Position numbers and translations under genes: made by a program. DNA of 64,000 nt, from assembly GCF_001189235.2 (NCBI RefSeq), contig NZ_LFIP02000001.1:620001-684000 (forward strand). Reading direction: 5' to 3'. The notes beneath the pieces were generated by a model. It made no database searches and was not told where the DNA came from. It was given only the letters and a program-made list of their open reading frames with translations. Positions within the stretch are counted from its first letter, which is position 1. Each line of letters opens with the position of its first letter. Source of the stretch: Bradyrhizobium embrapense. Lineage in GTDB: Bacteria; Pseudomonadota; Alphaproteobacteria; Rhizobiales; Xanthobacteraceae. Positions 1-9,269 of this stretch are shown piece after piece.

Positions 1-1138
1 GCTGAACATTGCCCTTCTCGTCGGTCGAGCGGCTCACGATCTTGGTCGGTTTGCCATCCCAGACCCAGTCCATCTGAAAGCGAACCTGCGCCTTGGACAG
101 CACCGGCTGCGTCAATTGCGCCTGCTTCCAGGTTCTGGCGCCGTCGGTCGAGATCTCGACCTTGGCGATCTTGCCGTGGCCGCTCCATGCGAGGCCGGAG
201 ATACGGTTGTAGCCCGGCTGGATCTGCATCATGCCCGAAGGCTGGGTGATGACGGAGTTGGTCTCCATCCGCAGCTGAAACTGCCGCGCCTTGCCGTCCG
301 CCAGTAGCTGCGTGTAGCGTGCGGTCTCCCAGCGGGTCATCCAGGGGGCCGCGCCGAACTTGAGGCGGCGCAGCCATTTGATGTGAAGATTGCCCTCGAA
401 GCCCGGCATCAGCAGACGCATCGGAAAGCCGTGCGCGGGGCGCAACGGTTCCCCGTTCTGGCCGTAGGCAACGAACGCCTCGTTCATGATCTCCTCGGTC
501 AGCGGAATACTGCGGTCGACTCCGGCGCCATCCCCGCCCTCCGCCAGCATCCAGTTGGCTCCCTTATCCCTGGCGACGAGGTCAACCAGGAACTTCAGCG
601 GCACGCCGGTCCATTCGTTGGTACTGACGAGACCGTGGGTATTCTGCACAGTCACTTCGGGATCGGCCTTCTTCCAGTTTTCCCAGCCATTGCCGGTGCA
701 TTCGATGAAGACGATCCGCGTGATCGACGGCATACGCCTGAGATCATCGACGCTGAACACCAGCGGCTTCCCGACCATGCCGTGGATCAGCAGCCGGTGT
801 TGCGTCGGGTCGATGTCGGGCACGCCGGAATGGCTGCGCTCGTAGTGCAGATCGGTCGGCGTGATGTTGCCGACCAGTTTCTGGTGAGGCGTCTTTGAAT
901 TGATGGCATCGCTCGGATCGATGTTCCGCTTGCCGGGTGTTGACTCCGGAATGCGGTCGAGCTTGGCGAAACGGGAGCGTTCGCTATGCGCGCCCAGATC
1001 GGCCCCCGGCCCCCGATCGGGCACGTCGGCCAAGGTCTCGGCGGAGGCGGCACTGGCGATGACCGCCCCCGCAGCCCCCGCCGTCGCCGTCAAGAACCAT
1101 CGCCGCGAAAGCACTTCGTCTCTGTAGTCTTCCGGCAT
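1..1138 (-). CDS. soxC: SoxC-like sulfite dehydrogenase, molybdopterin subunit (3' end outside window)
   Basis: The frame opens at 1138 and runs off the left edge without a stop, so about 379 residues are visible. A twin-arginine signal (SRRWFLTATAGAAG) lies near the N-terminus, consistent with folded export to the periplasm with a molybdenum cofactor. The molybdopterin-binding region includes FIECTGNGWENW, whose cysteine is the expected Mo ligand of the sulfite oxidase family. The visible C-terminal part matches the dimerisation domain. Family members oxidise sulfite or protein-bound sulfane sulfur and pass electrons to c-type cytochromes. An ATG at 1144 is in frame, but the GGGAGAGG box suits 1138 better. 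No soxD, soxA, soxX or soxB is visible, so a stand-alone sulfite dehydrogenase is equally possible. The family call is firm; the soxC symbol is less so. Confidence 0.85.
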   Translation of the reverse strand, partial: MPEDYRDEVLSRRWFLTATAGAAGAVIASAASAETLADVPDRGPGADLGAHSERSRFAKLDRIPESTPGKRNIDPSDAINSKTPHQKLVGNITPTDLHYERSHSGVPDIDPTQHRLLIHGMVGKPLVFSVDDLRRMPSITRIVFIECTGNGWENWKKADPEVTVQNTHGLVSTNEWTGVPLKFLVDLVARDKGANWMLAEGGDGAGVDRSIPLTEEIMNEAFVAYGQNGEPLRPAHGFPMRLLMPGFEGNLHIKWLRRLKFGAAPWMTRWETARYTQLLADGKARQFQLRMETNSVITQPSGMMQIQPGYNRISGLAWSGHGKIAKVEISTDGARTWKQAQLTQPVLSKAQVRFQMDWVWDGKPTKIVSRSTDEKGNVQ

Positions 1139-1184
1139 GGACATCCTCTCCCTCAAGGTCGATGAATTATTTTGACTCAGCGGA

Positions 1185-1571
1185 TCAGTCGAAGGCCTGG
1201 TAGGTTGCAACGGCCGCGAGAAGCAGAATGAGTAGCGACGAAACGACCGAACTCGTGAGAACAGCCCTCGAGGCCTGCGGCGCGGCGTCGTCCAGCAGAC
1301 GGCTGTTGCATGCGAAGCGCAGCGTCTGGATCGCTATCAGCGCGACGCCGCCGGCGACGAGGGCGATGCTCTCGTGCGGGCCCAGATGACCGGATATTCG
1401 CTCCAGTTGCGCTCTGCGCATCGCGTCGTTGGCTTGGGAAATCGCCAGCGTCTGGATGAACAGATCGAATTTCTCCACCACGATGCCGAACGACATGATG
1501 GCGATTCCGGTTCGTACCCACGCAAGGAAGGTTCGCTCGTTGGCCGCATGATCGCTGTAAGCCGGGATCAT
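1185..1571 (-). CDS. DUF202 (YidH-like) small membrane protein
   Basis: A 128-residue protein with the DUF202 signature [19 protein letters not shown] close to its N-terminus and about three hydrophobic segments, the last near residues 105-125. DUF202 proteins are inner-membrane proteins of unknown biochemical role. Its start codon overlaps the stop of the upstream membrane-protein gene by four bases (ATGA), so the two are probably translationally coupled. It sits between that gene and the sulfite dehydrogenase, in the same direction. No function beyond membrane localisation can be read from the sequence. Confidence 0.8.
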   Translation of the reverse strand: MIPAYSDHAANERTFLAWVRTGIAIMSFGIVVEKFDLFIQTLAISQANDAMRRAQLERISGHLGPHESIALVAGGVALIAIQTLRFACNSRLLDDAAPQASRAVLTSSVVSSLLILLLAAVATYQAFD

Positions 1572-1999
1572 GGTTGCTCCCTTTTCTTGGCGGACGACTG
1601 ATTCCTCGTGGTGCCTTCCGCGATGAGGCCAAGTGCTGCCGCCGCGGCGCCGGGTTGCGGTCGATTGTCGTCCGTCTTCTCGGCCGGCAGCAGCAGGGGC
1701 GGCTCGTCGTACCCTCCTCGACTGCTGTAAAAGACAAGTCCCATGAGGCCGAACCCGACGGCCAAGGAGAACAGAACCCCGAGTGCAAGCGCGACATACC
1801 CGGAAGCCGGAACGTCGGCCCCGCTTCCTGACGACCAGCCGAGGACCGCGATCACTAGCGTCCCGGCAAGCAGCAGCAGGAGCACCGTCACGATTGTCCA
1901 GCTACCGGCCGTCATCGCTCTCGGGCCTGGTTCGTCGCTCGAGTATGTCTCGATTTGCGGGGGCATGACGCTTTTTCCTTCGGTGTTCGCCGATGTCAT
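1568..1999 (-). CDS. Two-helix membrane protein of unknown function
   Basis: A 143-residue protein. The first 28 residues are polar, followed by two long hydrophobic segments at about residues 33-53 and 68-92 and a proline- and lysine-rich tail. No catalytic motif is recognisable. It overlaps the cytochrome P460-like gene upstream and the DUF202 gene downstream by four bases each (ATGA junctions). The three genes therefore form a tightly coupled unit, and a shared envelope role is likely but unproven. An internal methionine at residue 12 is an alternative start. Confidence 0.7.
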   Translation of the reverse strand: MTSANTEGKSVMPPQIETYSSDEPGPRAMTAGSWTIVTVLLLLLAGTLVIAVLGWSSGSGADVPASGYVALALGVLFSLAVGFGLMGLVFYSSRGGYDEPPLLLPAEKTDDNRPQPGAAAAALGLIAEGTTRNQSSAKKREQP

Positions 2000-2487
2000 G
2001 GCGCGTACCTCGTGAAGACGAAGTCGTGATCCTTCACGTTGGCCTGGTGGCAGCCGAAACAGGTCTCGTGCTGCGCCTGGTCGACGGGCCTACCATCTAT
2101 GAACCGCCCAAAGCCCCATCCACCGGTGGAGGCGTATCTTCTGGAGTCCTTGACCATGATCTGGACCGTCGTGGCATGGCCTGGCACGAATGCTCCGTTA
2201 AACTCGGCAGAAGGCACGCGCTTCCAGGCGAGCTTGACCAATACTGCCCCGTCGGGGAACGGAAGGATCCCTTCTCGATAGGCCTTGACGGAAATGGCGT
2301 TGCCCACGATGCCGCGGAGTTCGTTGAAATTACCTTCTTCGTGCGAAGGCGCGATCATCTCCCATTGGCGATACCCTTCGGGGATGATCACTCCGAAGAT
2401 CGGCGAGCCCTCCGGGTAAGCATGGACCGGCGTGTACAGCATCATCATGCCTGCTCTCAGCAGGACTGATGCTACGTGCTTCTTCAT
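1996..2487 (-). CDS. Cytochrome P460-family haem protein, exported
   Basis: A 163-residue protein with a short signal peptide (MKKHVASVLLRAGMMML, predicted cleavage after VHA) and a c-type haem site CFGCH near residue 145. The overall pattern (IIPEGYRQWEMI, KLAWKR, CFGCHQANVKDHDFVFTRY) matches the cytochrome P460 / cytochrome c' beta fold. These periplasmic proteins bind haem through a CXXCH motif, and the P460 type adds a lysine cross-link. Start 2487 is chosen because an AAAAGG box lies about nine bases upstream and a signal peptide follows. A longer upstream frame to 2730 lacks such features. It heads the coupled trio, whose neighbour is a sulfite dehydrogenase that would need a cytochrome acceptor; that link is inferred. 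Confidence 0.8.
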   Translation of the reverse strand: MKKHVASVLLRAGMMMLYTPVHAYPEGSPIFGVIIPEGYRQWEMIAPSHEEGNFNELRGIVGNAISVKAYREGILPFPDGAVLVKLAWKRVPSAEFNGAFVPGHATTVQIMVKDSRRYASTGGWGFGRFIDGRPVDQAQHETCFGCHQANVKDHDFVFTRYAP

Positions 2488-2558
2488 GGACGTCGGCCTT
2501 TTCGGAAACGGAACGTTGCGGAGGACACTTCGACGGACTGACTTCGTCAACAGGCGCT

Positions 2559-3527
2559 CTACACGCCTTGGTATACGAGCCTGGTGAAGAAGCCCGGATC
2601 GATGAGGAACTGACCGTATCGCTCGTCGTAGGCGGCCGTTGGTTTCGCAGCGACGGTCTCGTCGCGGGACATTCCCTTCTGCTTGAGCCTGGCGACCGCG
2701 TCCCGGATATCTACGAGCATGTCGCGCCACTGCTGCAGTTCGGCGCGGTTGCTGACGGGTTTTCCATGGCCGGTGATAATGATCGTGTCCTTTGTCGCCG
2801 CCGCGAGAGTGGCGTCAGATGCGGCGATCATTCCGTCGATGCTGCCGCCGGTCGAATAATCGATGAACGGGTAGATGTCGCTCCAGAAGGTATCCGCGGC
2901 ATGAATGACGTCGGCCTCGCCGAAGATGGTGCAGATATCGCTGTCGGTATGCGCGCGCCCGTAGTATTTCAGCAGAATGGAGGCGCCGTTGATCTTCAGA
3001 GTCTTTTCTGTCGCGAAGACCTCACTCGGAATCCCGCCCTTCGGCATCGGAGGAAAATTGTAGTCCCAGTCCTCGACGCGCTGGAGCTCCGCGAGGTGTT
3101 TGCGTGTGTTTTCGTGAGCGATGATCTGAGCGCCGCTCTCGTTCAGCCAGGTATTTCCGTCAGTGTGGTCGAAATGCCAATGGGAGTTGACCAGGTGCGT
3201 GATGGGCGCGTCGCTCACGGTTGCGAGGGCCTTGGTCAACTGCGGTCGCGACACGCCGATGCCCGCATCGATCAGCAATTTGCCGTCCTTCCCGGTGAGT
3301 ACGGCGATGTTGCCGCCGGATCCCTCGAGAACACTGATGTTGCCGCGCACCTTGTGGATGGCGATCGGCGATGTCGCCGCGCTATCCTTGATGAGGCTGA
3401 CGATGCCTCTGGCCTCGGCGAACGCCTGCCGCGGCGTCAACCATCCGCCCGCCGCCATCGCAGCGCCGCCCAAGCAGCACAGGCAGAACCCGCGCCGGGA
3501 CATGGTCTTCTGACTCCGGTGTTCCAT
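2559..3527 (-). CDS. Tat-exported metallo-beta-lactamase-fold hydrolase
   Basis: A 322-residue protein. The N-terminus carries a Tat-like signal (MSRRGFCLCCLGGAAMAAGGW) ending near AFAEA. The zinc-binding HWHFDHTDGN motif (HxHxDH) is near residue 118, followed by the downstream metal ligands GRAHTDSD and ITGHGKPV. This is the architecture of periplasmic MBL-fold hydrolases, including those grouped with quinoprotein-relay enzymes. The substrate cannot be deduced. It lies 102 bases downstream of an alpha/beta hydrolase gene in the same direction. A second, unrelated-looking MBL gene sits at the head of the cluster (5508-6434). Confidence 0.85.
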   Translation of the reverse strand: MEHRSQKTMSRRGFCLCCLGGAAMAAGGWLTPRQAFAEARGIVSLIKDSAATSPIAIHKVRGNISVLEGSGGNIAVLTGKDGKLLIDAGIGVSRPQLTKALATVSDAPITHLVNSHWHFDHTDGNTWLNESGAQIIAHENTRKHLAELQRVEDWDYNFPPMPKGGIPSEVFATEKTLKINGASILLKYYGRAHTDSDICTIFGEADVIHAADTFWSDIYPFIDYSTGGSIDGMIAASDATLAAATKDTIIITGHGKPVSNRAELQQWRDMLVDIRDAVARLKQKGMSRDETVAAKPTAAYDERYGQFLIDPGFFTRLVYQGV

Positions 3528-3629
3528 GATCGTCCTCGCTTACATCTTGCAGCCAAGATTTCCTGTCGACCGCGATCTTGCGGTCTTCAGCGGCGGGCCG
3601 GTTCGCCCGTCGCTTCGCTCGAGGGGGCT

Positions 3630-4451
3630 TCAGCCCTGAATGAAGGCCAGCAGATCGCTGTTCAGCTGGTCCTTGTGCGTGGCGAAGAGCCCATGGGGCG
3701 CACCGGGATAGACCTTCAAGGTCGCGCCCTTGATGAGCTTCGAGGACAGCAGCGCCGAATCCGCGATCGGGACGATCTGATCGTCGTCGCCATGCAGCAC
3801 CAAGGTCGGGACGTCGATCTTCTTGAGGTCGGCCGTAAGATCCGTTTCCGAAAAAGCCTTGATGCAGTCGTACGCACCTTTTTCTCCGGCCTGCATCGAC
3901 CACAGCCAGAAACTGTCCTTGATGCCGCGCGACACCTTCGAATCAGGGCGGTTTGCGCCGTAGAACGGAAAGCTGAGGTCCTGGTAATACTGCGATCGGT
4001 CGCCCTTCACGCCGGCACGGATCTGGTCGAACACCTCGATCGGCAGTCCTCCCGGATTGGCCGGCGTCTTGAGCATCAACGGCGGGATGGCGGACACCAG
4101 CACGGCCTTGGCGACGCGCTTGGTCCCATGACGGCCGATATAGCGGGTCACCTCGCCGCCCCCAGTCGAGTGGCCGACCATGATGGTCTGCTTGAGATCG
4201 AGCGCATCCATGAGCTCGGCCAGATCATCGGCGTAGGTGTCGAGATCGTTGCCCTCCCACGATTGTCCCGAGCGGCCGTGCCCTCGGCGATCGTGAGCGA
4301 TGCAGCGAAAGCCGTGGGAGGCGAGGAAGAGCATCTGGTCGTCCCAGGCATCCGCGTTGAGCGGCCATCCGTGCGAGAAGGTAATCGGCTGGCCCTTGCC
4401 CCAGTCCTTGTAGTGGATCGTCGTGCCGTCTTTGGTCGTGATCGTGCTCAT
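3630..4451 (-). CDS. Alpha/beta hydrolase, non-haem chloroperoxidase-like
   Basis: A 273-residue cytoplasmic alpha/beta hydrolase. It has the oxyanion segment [15 protein letters not shown] near residue 24, the nucleophile elbow GHSTGGG near residue 93, the acid DDDQIVP near residue 222 and the catalytic histidine in PGAPHGL near residue 251. This is the length and pattern of the cofactor-free haloperoxidase/esterase family, whose members often act as esterases or perhydrolases. It has no signal peptide. It is a close paralogue, roughly 70 percent identical by eye, of the exported protein encoded just upstream, from which it is separated by 44 bases. The substrate is unknown. Confidence 0.88.
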   Translation of the reverse strand: MSTITTKDGTTIHYKDWGKGQPITFSHGWPLNADAWDDQMLFLASHGFRCIAHDRRGHGRSGQSWEGNDLDTYADDLAELMDALDLKQTIMVGHSTGGGEVTRYIGRHGTKRVAKAVLVSAIPPLMLKTPANPGGLPIEVFDQIRAGVKGDRSQYYQDLSFPFYGANRPDSKVSRGIKDSFWLWSMQAGEKGAYDCIKAFSETDLTADLKKIDVPTLVLHGDDDQIVPIADSALLSSKLIKGATLKVYPGAPHGLFATHKDQLNSDLLAFIQG

Positions 4452-4495
4452 CGTCGTGGTCCTCGTTTGGGTTGCGGGGTGTAGTCGGCGTTCCC

Positions 4496-5482
4496 TCAGC
4501 TCACGTCCTTCATGAAGCCGAGCAGATCGCCGTTGAACTGGTCCTTGTGGGTGAGCGTCAGCCCATGCGGTGCGCCCGGATAGATCTTGAGGGTCGCCTT
4601 TCCGATCATCTTCGATGAGAGCAAGGCCGAGTTAGCGATCGGAACGTTTTGGTCGTCCTCGCCGTGAACGATCAGCGTCGGAACGTCGAACCTCTTCAGG
4701 TCGGTCGTGAAATCGGTCTCCGAGAACGCCTTGATGCCCTCGTACGACGCCCGCAGTCCGACCTGCATGCAGCTGAGCCAGAACGCGTCCTTGGCCCCTT
4801 GCGAGACCCTCGAGCCCGGCCTGTTGGCCCCATAGAAGGGCCCGTCGCCGAGGTCTCGGTAGAATTGAGCGCGGTCGTTGGCAACGGCCGACCGGATGTT
4901 GTCGAACACCTCCATCGGCACGCCGCCCGGGTTCGCCGAAGTCTTCAGCATCAAAGGCGGGATGGCCGAGACCAGCACCAACTTCGCGACACGACCGGTG
5001 CCGAACCGACCGACGTAGCGCGCGATGTCGCCGCCCCCGGCTGAGTGGCCGACAAGCGTGACCTGCTCAAGTCGAAGCGTGTCGATGAGATCGGCCAGGT
5101 CGCTTGCGAACGTGTCGTAGTCGTTTCCTCGCCACGGTTGCCCCGATCGACCATGTCCGCGCCGGTCGTATGCGATGCAACGGAAGCCATGCGAAGCCAA
5201 GAAGAACATCTGGTCGTCCCAGGCGTCCGCATTGAGCGGCCAGCCGTGACTGAAAATGACGGTCGGACCACTTCCCCAATCCTTGTAGAAGATGTCGGTG
5301 CCGTCCTTCGTCTTGATGGCGCGCCCTGCGTGGCGGTCCGCCGAAGCGATCTCTCGCGGCCGAGCCGCGAGCGGCGCAGGTCCGATCAGGGCCAGCGCCG
5401 ACGCTCCGGCCACTCCCCCAATCAGGACGCTGCGACGGGAGGCAAGATGCGACCCGATCGTCCGGTCGTTCGGATGTGTCAT
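4496..5482 (-). CDS. Exported alpha/beta hydrolase, paralogue of the adjacent enzyme
   Basis: A 328-residue protein starting at 5482, where AGGAG lies seven bases upstream; a longer frame to 5560 has no such site. Residues 10-45 form a Tat-type signal ([20 protein letters not shown]). The mature part repeats the neighbouring hydrolase closely: [15 protein letters not shown], nucleophile GHSAGGG, acid EDDQNVP and histidine PGAPHGL. The pair therefore looks like a tandem duplication in which one copy gained or kept an export signal. Its product is expected in the periplasm. It lies 25 bases downstream of an MBL-fold gene. Confidence 0.87.
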   Translation of the reverse strand: MTHPNDRTIGSHLASRRSVLIGGVAGASALALIGPAPLAARPREIASADRHAGRAIKTKDGTDIFYKDWGSGPTVIFSHGWPLNADAWDDQMFFLASHGFRCIAYDRRGHGRSGQPWRGNDYDTFASDLADLIDTLRLEQVTLVGHSAGGGDIARYVGRFGTGRVAKLVLVSAIPPLMLKTSANPGGVPMEVFDNIRSAVANDRAQFYRDLGDGPFYGANRPGSRVSQGAKDAFWLSCMQVGLRASYEGIKAFSETDFTTDLKRFDVPTLIVHGEDDQNVPIANSALLSSKMIGKATLKIYPGAPHGLTLTHKDQFNGDLLGFMKDVS

Positions 5483-5507
5483 GTCGAATACTCCTGTGCT
5501 GCTTGAC

Positions 5508-6434
5508 TCACGCGATGGGGACGTAGCGGTAGGAATTGCCGCGGGCCTCGACGAACCCAAGCCCTGGATAGGTCCAGTGGAATCCCAGGAGCTTTGTCTT
5601 GTCGGTCGATGCCCGATCGAGCAGCCGTCGCCTGTTCCGGACGGCTAGTTCTGGAATGCTGTCGTAACCGAAGTGCCAGTCGGGGTGCTCGACCCCGACG
5701 ATCTCACTGGTCGCCGCGTCCGCAGCGATGATGAGCCCGACGTCCCCTGCGAGCTCGAATGACAGGTGCCCAGGCGTATGACCGGCGGTGTCGATCGCAC
5801 GTATGCCGCTGATCACGTCATCCCCGGGCTTGAGCATGACCGCCCGGTCCCGGACCGCGCCCAGATCACGCTGCGCGCCCCTGCCGAATTCGTGAATTCC
5901 CTCTGGGGCCTTGCTGAAGAAGTCCGGATCCATCCAGTAGTCCCACTCCGCCGCGCCAACGAAGTAAGCGGCGTTCGGAAACAGGAGCGAGCCGTCGCAG
6001 GCGAGAGTGGCGCCCGTGTGATCCGGATGCGCGTGCGTGAAGACCACTTTGGTGACCGCGGCCGGATGGAAGCCGGCAGCCTGCAGATTATCGACGAGCC
6101 GGCCGTCGGTTGCCTGGTATCTCTGGCCGCCACCGACGTCGAACAGGATCACTTCGTCACGATAGCGCAGCACGGGGACATTAGTGGGCGCACGGACGAT
6201 CTCTCCCGCCGTGTCGAGACGCTGGACGACCTCACTCTGGTCCCCAAGCGCCATTGAGGGCACAAAAATCTCTTCCGGGATCTCGAGGTATCCGTCGCTT
6301 ATGATGCTGATCTCGAAGTCGCCGTGCGCGAACGCAAAGAACGACGTGCCGGGACGAACTTCGCACGGTTCGCTCGATTCTCGCGAAGATGCGTCCCACT
6401 TGGGACGATCTAAACTCTGAATGGCAACGCGCAT
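5508..6434 (-). CDS. Metallo-beta-lactamase-fold hydrolase
   Basis: A 308-residue protein with the metal-binding motif [10 protein letters not shown] near residue 115 and the later ligands [19 protein letters not shown] and FHWTYPG. This pattern resembles the AHL-lactonase/arylsulfatase-like branch of the MBL superfamily. The start at 6434 is preceded by GGAG at eight bases; a longer frame to 6623 has no site. No signal peptide is seen, so it is probably cytoplasmic. It is the first gene of the eight-gene minus-strand run ending in the sulfite dehydrogenase. Quorum quenching is possible, but nothing seen here distinguishes it from other lactonases or esterases. Confidence 0.82.
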   Translation of the reverse strand: MRVAIQSLDRPKWDASSRESSEPCEVRPGTSFFAFAHGDFEISIISDGYLEIPEEIFVPSMALGDQSEVVQRLDTAGEIVRAPTNVPVLRYRDEVILFDVGGGQRYQATDGRLVDNLQAAGFHPAAVTKVVFTHAHPDHTGATLACDGSLLFPNAAYFVGAAEWDYWMDPDFFSKAPEGIHEFGRGAQRDLGAVRDRAVMLKPGDDVISGIRAIDTAGHTPGHLSFELAGDVGLIIAADAATSEIVGVEHPDWHFGYDSIPELAVRNRRRLLDRASTDKTKLLGFHWTYPGLGFVEARGNSYRYVPIA

Positions 6435-6512
6435 CGTCGATCTCCGACTATCGTTCTCGATCGCTGCGATTGCGCGACCGACGATGCGAAGATGATCGGA
6501 CAACCGCCGATG

Positions 6513-6614
6513 ATCCATTGCACGAAGGTGTCGGTGATACCTTCGGATTGGTCGATGCCGTTCGATTTCGAAAAAGAACGACGAGCGCCTCGACGATACC
6601 ATCGTGCAATGGAT
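6513..6614. repeat. 13-bp perfect inverted repeat bracketing 76 bp
   Basis: ATCCATTGCACGA at 6513-6525 is repeated as its exact reverse complement, TCGTGCAATGGAT, at 6602-6614. The pair lies in the space between the divergent MBL-fold and histidine-kinase genes. No flanking target duplication is evident. It could be a short miniature element or a two-site operator; 76 bases is too long for a simple terminator loop. Confidence 0.5.
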
Positions 6615-6723
6615 TCCGAGCAATTCGCTCGGCAGTTATGACGCAGCACGTCGGTCGTCGTGGCAGTCTCCACGACCGATCAGCCAGAAGCCTTTCAAGG
6701 AGGCGATCTTGTCGGAGGATGCG

Positions 6724-7377
6724 ATGTCAGGAAATTTAGAGATGGGCACCGCCAGGCAAAGCCTGGCTTTGCGGCCGAACTACGATGAGATGGTGCTCCT
6801 GCGGGAGACCAATCATCGTTTCGCCAACACTCTGATGGTCCTTGCCTTCGCTCTTCGGCGCGAGTTCGCCGGTTCGGTCTCCGCCGAGACCCGGCGCTCC
6901 TTCGAGCGTTGCGAGGCCAGGATTGCTGCGTTCGGAATGCTGCACAGGTCTCTAGTCGTCGGTGGACTCCAAGGAAAGATCTCGCTTTCCGACTACATGG
7001 AGCAATTGTGCAGGTCTCTTTCGGAGGCACTACTCAGGCCGATGGGCGTCAGGTGCGAGCTAGTCACGGAAGTCGGTGATATGCCGGCCGAACGTTGCGA
7101 GAGGCTGGGGCTGGTCATCGCCGAACTCGTGACGAATGCCGCCCGCCACGCCTTCGGCGGGCGAGACAGCGGCACTGTTCGCGTAAGTATCCTCGAAGAC
7201 GGCGCCTCCCTGGTCTGCATCGTATCCGACGATGGACGGGGAATGGGTATCGCCTTGGGGGGCGCGGGCTCGCGGATTCTGGATCAGTTGGTGCACGCGA
7301 TGGGCGGCGAAATGGTCGTCAGGTCCGGACCGACGGGAACATCGGTCGTCGTGACGTGCAGGTGCGTCAGAGATTGA
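6724..7377 (+). CDS. HisKA_2/HWE-type sensor histidine kinase (soluble)
   Basis: A 217-residue protein with the phospho-acceptor box RETNHRFANTL near residue 28 and an HATPase domain. The N box is ELVTNAARHAF near residue 135, the G1 box is SDDGRGMG, and a short C-terminal G2-like segment follows. It has no sensor domain or membrane segment, so it resembles stand-alone HisKA_2/HWE kinases, some of which feed the PhyR/EcfG general stress response in alphaproteobacteria. The start at 6724 is supported by GGAGG six bases upstream; an earlier in-frame ATG at 6604 lacks a site. An SDR gene follows in the same direction after 70 bases. Neither phyR nor ecfG is nearby, so the partner is unknown. Confidence 0.82.
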   Translation: MSGNLEMGTARQSLALRPNYDEMVLLRETNHRFANTLMVLAFALRREFAGSVSAETRRSFERCEARIAAFGMLHRSLVVGGLQGKISLSDYMEQLCRSLSEALLRPMGVRCELVTEVGDMPAERCERLGLVIAELVTNAARHAFGGRDSGTVRVSILEDGASLVCIVSDDGRGMGIALGGAGSRILDQLVHAMGGEMVVRSGPTGTSVVVTCRCVRD

Positions 7378-7447
7378 AGGGGTAAGCGGTGGACGGCGCT
7401 CGTTCGCCGACTGCCGCAAAATGCACGAGTTTCAAAAGGAGAAGGCC

Positions 7448-8197
7448 ATGGGAAGATTGACTGGCAAGGTTGCCGTGATAACTGGCGGCAACAGCGGCAT
7501 CGGATTGGCGACCGCCAAGCAGTTTGCTCTTGAAGGAGCGCGCGTTTTCATTACTGCACGGCGCAGGAAGGAGCTCGACGAAGCGACATCGATCATCGGC
7601 AACGGGGCTCGAGGCATCCAGGCCGACATCTCGAAGCTCAGCGACCTGGACACGCTCTATGAAATCGTCGCCGCTGAAGCCGGCACCATCGACGTGTTGT
7701 TCGCCAATGCCGGCGTAGGAGACTTCGCGCCGATAGGTGCCATCACCGAACAGCACTTCGATCGCATATTCTCCATCAACGTACGGGGCACGCTGTTCAC
7801 CGTTCAGAAGGCACTACCGTTCCTGCGCAATGGCGCGTCGATCATCTTGACCGGGTCGACGACCGGCACGAAGGGCACTCCTGCTTTCAGCGTGTACAGC
7901 GCCAGCAAGGCGGCCATACGGAATTTCGCGCGTACGTGGGTTCTAGATCTGGCCGACCGTGCGATCCGCGTCAACGTGCTGGTGCCTGGCGCGACGTCTA
8001 CTCCCGGATTGCACGGGCTTGCGCCGTCGGACGATGTGCACACCGACATGATCAAAGGGCTGGAGGCGACGACACCGCTAAGAAGGCTCGGAGATGCCAA
8101 CGAGGTTGCCTTGGCCGCCGTCTTCCTGGCTTCGGACGACAGCAGCTTTGTGACGGGCAGCGAACTGTTCGTCGACGGCGGATCCGCCCAGATCTAG
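7448..8197 (+). CDS. SDR-family oxidoreductase
   Basis: A 249-residue short-chain dehydrogenase/reductase. The Rossmann motif TGGNSGIG is at residues 13-20, NAG is near residue 90, a serine is near residue 138, the catalytic pair is YSASK near residue 151, and the C-terminus ends with the usual FVDGG. The start at 7448 follows AAGGAG with good spacing; an in-frame ATG at 7421 is weaker. Cofactor preference may be NADPH, since ARRRKE follows the second strand, but this is inference. Substrate unknown. It is followed by a hairpin at 8200-8221. Confidence 0.85.
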   Translation: MGRLTGKVAVITGGNSGIGLATAKQFALEGARVFITARRRKELDEATSIIGNGARGIQADISKLSDLDTLYEIVAAEAGTIDVLFANAGVGDFAPIGAITEQHFDRIFSINVRGTLFTVQKALPFLRNGASIILTGSTTGTKGTPAFSVYSASKAAIRNFARTWVLDLADRAIRVNVLVPGATSTPGLHGLAPSDDVHTDMIKGLEATTPLRRLGDANEVALAAVFLASDDSSFVTGSELFVDGGSAQI

Positions 8198-8199
8198 CT

Positions 8200-8221
8200 G
8201 AGGCGGTATGTCTTCCGCCTC
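8200..8221 (+). terminator. Possible terminator hairpin after the SDR gene
   Basis: GAGGCGG (8200-8206) pairs perfectly with CCGCCTC (8215-8221) across an eight-base loop, starting a few bases after the SDR stop codon. No run of T follows, so an intrinsic terminator is plausible rather than clear. Confidence 0.4.
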
Positions 8222-8318
8222 GGTGTCTGGAAACGCTTCGGCGCGCCGTGAGCCCTGCTGGCCGGTTCTACCCTCACGTCTCCGTCGCGAAGGCCTAAGT
8301 CGCAGGCTACGATGAAGC

Positions 8319-8981
8319 CTAGTTCTGCGACTTCTCTTGCCTCAGCTTGGCGCCCATGATCACGAGGTCCGCCAAGGATCGCGCTCTCATTTTCCGCATC
8401 ATCTTGCCTCGGTGGGCCTTCACGGTGATCTCACTGATCCCGAGCTCGTAGCCCACTTGTTTGTTCAACAAGCCCTTGACCACCAACGCCATCACTTCCT
8501 GCTCGCGCCGACTGAGCGAGCCGTGGCGTTCATGCAATTCGCGCAATTCCGCATCGCCACCTATCGCGGAATGGCTGCGAGCGAGGGCGAGTTCGATCGC
8601 TCCGAATAGCTCTCCGTGACAGAATGGCTTGGTCAGAAACTCCATCGCGCCGGCCTTCATCGCTTTGACGGTCATGGGTACGTCGCCGTGGCCCGTGATG
8701 AAGATGATGGGAATGCTGATGCCTTGGCTTACCAGGTGATTCTGAAGCTCCAGACCACTGAGCCCCGGGAGACTGACGTCGAGCACCAGGCAGCTCGGAA
8801 CAAAGACCTGTGGCCGAGAGAGAAACTCTTGTGCCGTGGCGAACGTCTCCGTTTCCCAGCCTCTGGTGCTGATCAGCTCTTCGAGAGAATCTCGAACGGA
8901 TGGATCATCGTCGACAACGAAGACCTTCGATTTGGAGGGGAGCACCAAGGAGCCCGCGTCAACCGCGCTTGATGTCGTCAT
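8319..8981 (-). CDS. FixJ-like LuxR-family response regulator
   Basis: A 220-residue two-domain regulator. The receiver domain (about residues 18-135) has the acidic pair VDDDP, the phosphorylation aspartate in VLDVSLPG near residue 68, the threonine in FITGHGD and the lysine in TKPF. A LuxR-type helix-turn-helix follows ([41 protein letters not shown], about residues 155-205). It is divergently transcribed from the giant sensor kinase gene at 9270, with 288 bases between, so that kinase is its likely phosphodonor. Targets are unknown. Confidence 0.88.
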   Translation of the reverse strand: MTTSSAVDAGSLVLPSKSKVFVVDDDPSVRDSLEELISTRGWETETFATAQEFLSRPQVFVPSCLVLDVSLPGLSGLELQNHLVSQGISIPIIFITGHGDVPMTVKAMKAGAMEFLTKPFCHGELFGAIELALARSHSAIGGDAELRELHERHGSLSRREQEVMALVVKGLLNKQVGYELGISEITVKAHRGKMMRKMRARSLADLVIMGAKLRQEKSQN

Positions 8982-9269
8982 GTCTCTTCCCTTTGGACTT
9001 CGATTCCGCTGACGAAGCGAGCGGTCCCTAGCTCATCAGGCCACAGACCGCGTCGTCTGGCTTTCCAAAAGACACGATGTTCGACGGCCTTGCGAGCCAT
9101 GATGCGTCCGATCGTCAGTGATCCGGCAAGCGGTATTATGTGCTTTCAGGGGCTCCGGAGCAACAAACATCGCGCCGAAGCAACGCCACCGATACCTTGG
9201 TGCCATAGAGCCCGCTTGGGTCTCTTGGTACTCCTTCGTAGGTCATCACTCGTCGCAGGAAGGCTCGTC

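Noticed and set aside
2469..4484. A 671-codon open frame on the plus strand
   Set aside because: It lies antisense to three well-supported minus-strand genes and has no recognisable domain; long mirror frames are expected at this GC content.
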